This document shows positions 6,378 through 7,310 of a stretch of 7,310 bases of DNA, piece by piece. The stretch is from Candidatus Krumholzibacteriia bacterium (lineage in GTDB: Bacteria > Krumholzibacteriota > Krumholzibacteriia > LZORAL124-64-63): contig JACZKN010000498.1 of assembly GCA_014859985.1 (NCBI GenBank), positions 1 to 7,310 on the forward strand. The letters run 5' to 3'. The notes below the pieces were generated by a model. That model was not told the DNA's origin. It saw nothing but the letters and a program-made list of their open reading frames with translations, and ran no database searches. Positions within the stretch are counted from its first letter, which is position 1, and the number at the start of each line of letters is the position of its first letter. The position numbers were made by a program, and so were the translations under genes.

Positions 6378-6752
6378 CTATCTGTGTTGGTCCACCAGGA
6401 TCTGATTCCCGTCGGGATCCACGGCGATGAAGCTTGCCGGTCCGGCACCGGATTCATCGGCTTCGCTGACGAACCGGATTCCTTGCGCCTTCAGCGTTCG
6501 CTGGATCTCCCTCACGTCGATGAACTCCGGTGTGTCCTTCGCGTTGCTGTCCCAACCGGGATTGAACGTCAGGATGTTGCCGGCGAACATCCCCTGGAAG
6601 AGTCCGATGATTGTCTCGTCTTCATTCTTCATGATCAGCCAGTTCTGCGCCTGATCGCCGCCGAACACGCTGAAGCCGAACTTCTCGTAGAAGGCGCGGG
6701 AAGCTGCAATGTCCTTGACGGCCAAGCTCACCGAAAATGCACCGAGTTTCAT
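6378..6752 (-). CDS. VOC (glyoxalase/bleomycin-resistance fold) family protein
   Basis: 124 residues from the ATG at 6752, with AGGGG 5 nt upstream; the in-frame GTG at 6758 would abut that site and is rejected. The sequence shows the two beta-alpha-beta modules of the vicinal oxygen chelate fold: FSVSLAVKDIAASRAFYEKF (residues 6-25), FQGMFAGNILTFNPGWD (52-68) and the ending FIAVDPDGNQILVDQ (108-122). The first-strand metal His is Ser and the usual Glu after DPDGN is not evident, so classical metal-dependent glyoxalase chemistry is doubtful. Overall it matches a widespread small VOC family annotated only by fold. It lies 48 bp after another VOC gene on the same strand, probably as a two-gene unit. 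Substrate unknown. Confidence 0.9.
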   Translation of the reverse strand: MKLGAFSVSLAVKDIAASRAFYEKFGFSVFGGDQAQNWLIMKNEDETIIGLFQGMFAGNILTFNPGWDSNAKDTPEFIDVREIQRTLKAQGIRFVSEADESGAGPASFIAVDPDGNQILVDQHR

Positions 6753-6800
6753 GGGCACCCCTTTAGACGCCGGGAAAACCGCCGCGTGTGTCGTTGGACA

Positions 6801-7196
6801 CTATTTCATCGAATGGAATCCGATCAGGTTGCCTTCGGTATCCTTGGCAAGCGCGTAGAAACCGTGTTCACCGATGGACGCTTTTTCCTGGATCAACCTG
6901 CCGCCATGCGCTGCGGCTCGGGTGACCTGCACAGCACAGTCTTCACAGCCGAAATAGACCAGGGTGCCACCTCCGCCGGGAGCAAAGCCATCCGCTTTGA
7001 CCAGCATACCGCCTGCGCCGTAGCTGTTCATCCCGGCCTCCTTGTCCATCGGGAAGAACCACATATCCATCTCCATCTCCGGAGTCGGACTGGGCATCTG
7101 TTCAAGCTTGTCGCCAAGCACGGCCTCATAGAATGCCTTGGCGCGCGTCATGTCTTGCACGTAGATCTCGAAATGAACAACCGGATTGCTTTTCAT
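6801..7196 (-). CDS. VOC family protein, YjdN/PhnB-like or glyoxalase-related
   Basis: 131 residues from the ATG at 7196, with GGGAG 7 nt upstream. It opens with VVHFEIYVQDMTRAKAFYEA (residues 6-25), the first VOC module with a His in the strand. After a Met/acid-rich loop (PEMEMDMWFF) the second module runs GTLVYFGCEDCAVQVTRAAA (78-97) and ends GFYALAKDTEGNLIGFHSMK (112-131). Proteins of this type are common in Gram-negative bacteria, usually with unknown substrate; isomerase, dioxygenase and resistance roles exist within the superfamily. The pair of Cys in FGCEDC is notable but not diagnostic. It shares strand and short spacing with the second VOC gene, so cotranscription is likely. Both are unrelated in sequence to the LspA/baeRF cluster and may only be neighbours. 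Confidence 0.9.
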   Translation of the reverse strand: MKSNPVVHFEIYVQDMTRAKAFYEAVLGDKLEQMPSPTPEMEMDMWFFPMDKEAGMNSYGAGGMLVKADGFAPGGGGTLVYFGCEDCAVQVTRAAAHGGRLIQEKASIGEHGFYALAKDTEGNLIGFHSMK

Positions 7197-7258
7197 CGAA
7201 CTACTCCCTTGGGTGGGTTGTGATGATGGCTGACTCCAACCGGCCTGAACTTCGCACC

Positions 7259-7309
7259 TCAGCCCATTCCCTTGACCACCAGCGTCTCCAGCCCTTCGAC
7301 GTCGATCTT
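7259..7309 (-). CDS. C-terminal end of an unidentified protein (FkbM methyltransferase-like?), truncated by window edge
   Basis: The minus strand reads KIDVEGLETLVVKGMG and then TGA (7259-7261). The IDVEGxExxVxKGM pattern is typical of the conserved motif of FkbM-family SAM-dependent methyltransferases. In that family further residues normally follow the motif, whereas here the stop comes at once, so this may be a truncated FkbM protein or an unrelated protein. Only 16 residues are visible. It is followed by 62 bp and then the VOC gene on the same strand. Confidence 0.35.
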   Translation of the reverse strand, partial: KIDVEGLETLVVKGMG

Positions 7310-7310
7310 C

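Noticed and set aside
6297..7223. 308-residue plus-strand frame opposite the two VOC genes
   Set aside because: Covers two well-matched VOC proteins on the minus strand and shows no domain of its own.
1..7310. tRNA, rRNA, CRISPR, insertion sequence or prophage ends
   Set aside because: No cloverleaf, regular direct repeats, transposase-like frame or terminal inverted repeats could be seen.

Overview
The window reads as a GC-rich Gram-negative chromosome segment, probably from an environmental or metagenomic bacterium. The support is high GC with GTG starts, good AGGAGG/GGGAG-type ribosome sites, and two lipoproteins with n-region, h-region and lipobox Cys. The sequence does not fix the taxon. 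GC is visibly highest in the left 1.3 kb (patatin gene) and lower around the lipoprotein at 2255-2746 and the VOC genes at the right end, so the region looks like a patchwork.

Layout. (1) 3-1331, plus strand: the 3' part of a membrane-associated patatin-like phospholipase that began upstream of the window. Everything else is on the minus strand and converges on it with a 12-bp gap. (2) Minus strand, right to left: a fragment of an unidentified gene at the right edge (FkbM-like tail?), then two small VOC/glyoxalase-fold proteins (7196-6801 and 6752-6378). (3) About 290 bp without a gene, holding a perfect 18-bp GC palindrome. (4) A tightly overlapped cluster: a 27-residue hydrophobic micropeptide (6084-6001), a divergent signal peptidase II (LspA)-like membrane protein (6004-5255), a bacterial archaeo-eukaryotic release-factor-like (baeRF) protein (5258-4104) and a VIT1/CCC1-type metal transporter (4107-3534). 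Each junction is a 4-bp GTGA or TTGA start/stop overlap, so translation is probably coupled. The VIT gene is broken by an internal out-of-frame deletion. (5) A run of four small genes: a papain/NlpC-like Cys-His protein without a signal peptide (3427-2825), two lipoproteins (2746-2255 and 2200-1718) and a small helical protein with a hydrophobic C-terminal half (1673-1344).

How they may work together (inference). The overlapped cluster links lipoprotein processing (LspA-like), a ribosome-associated release-factor relative and metal export, which suggests a stress or envelope-maintenance operon rather than housekeeping lspA. The catalytic Asp pair of LspA is retained while neighbouring signature residues are changed. 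The second cluster has the shape of a cell-wall-targeting cysteine hydrolase with periplasm-facing lipoprotein partners, as in effector/immunity sets, but no toxin family could be assigned by eye. No tRNA, rRNA, CRISPR array, insertion sequence or clear intrinsic terminator was seen.
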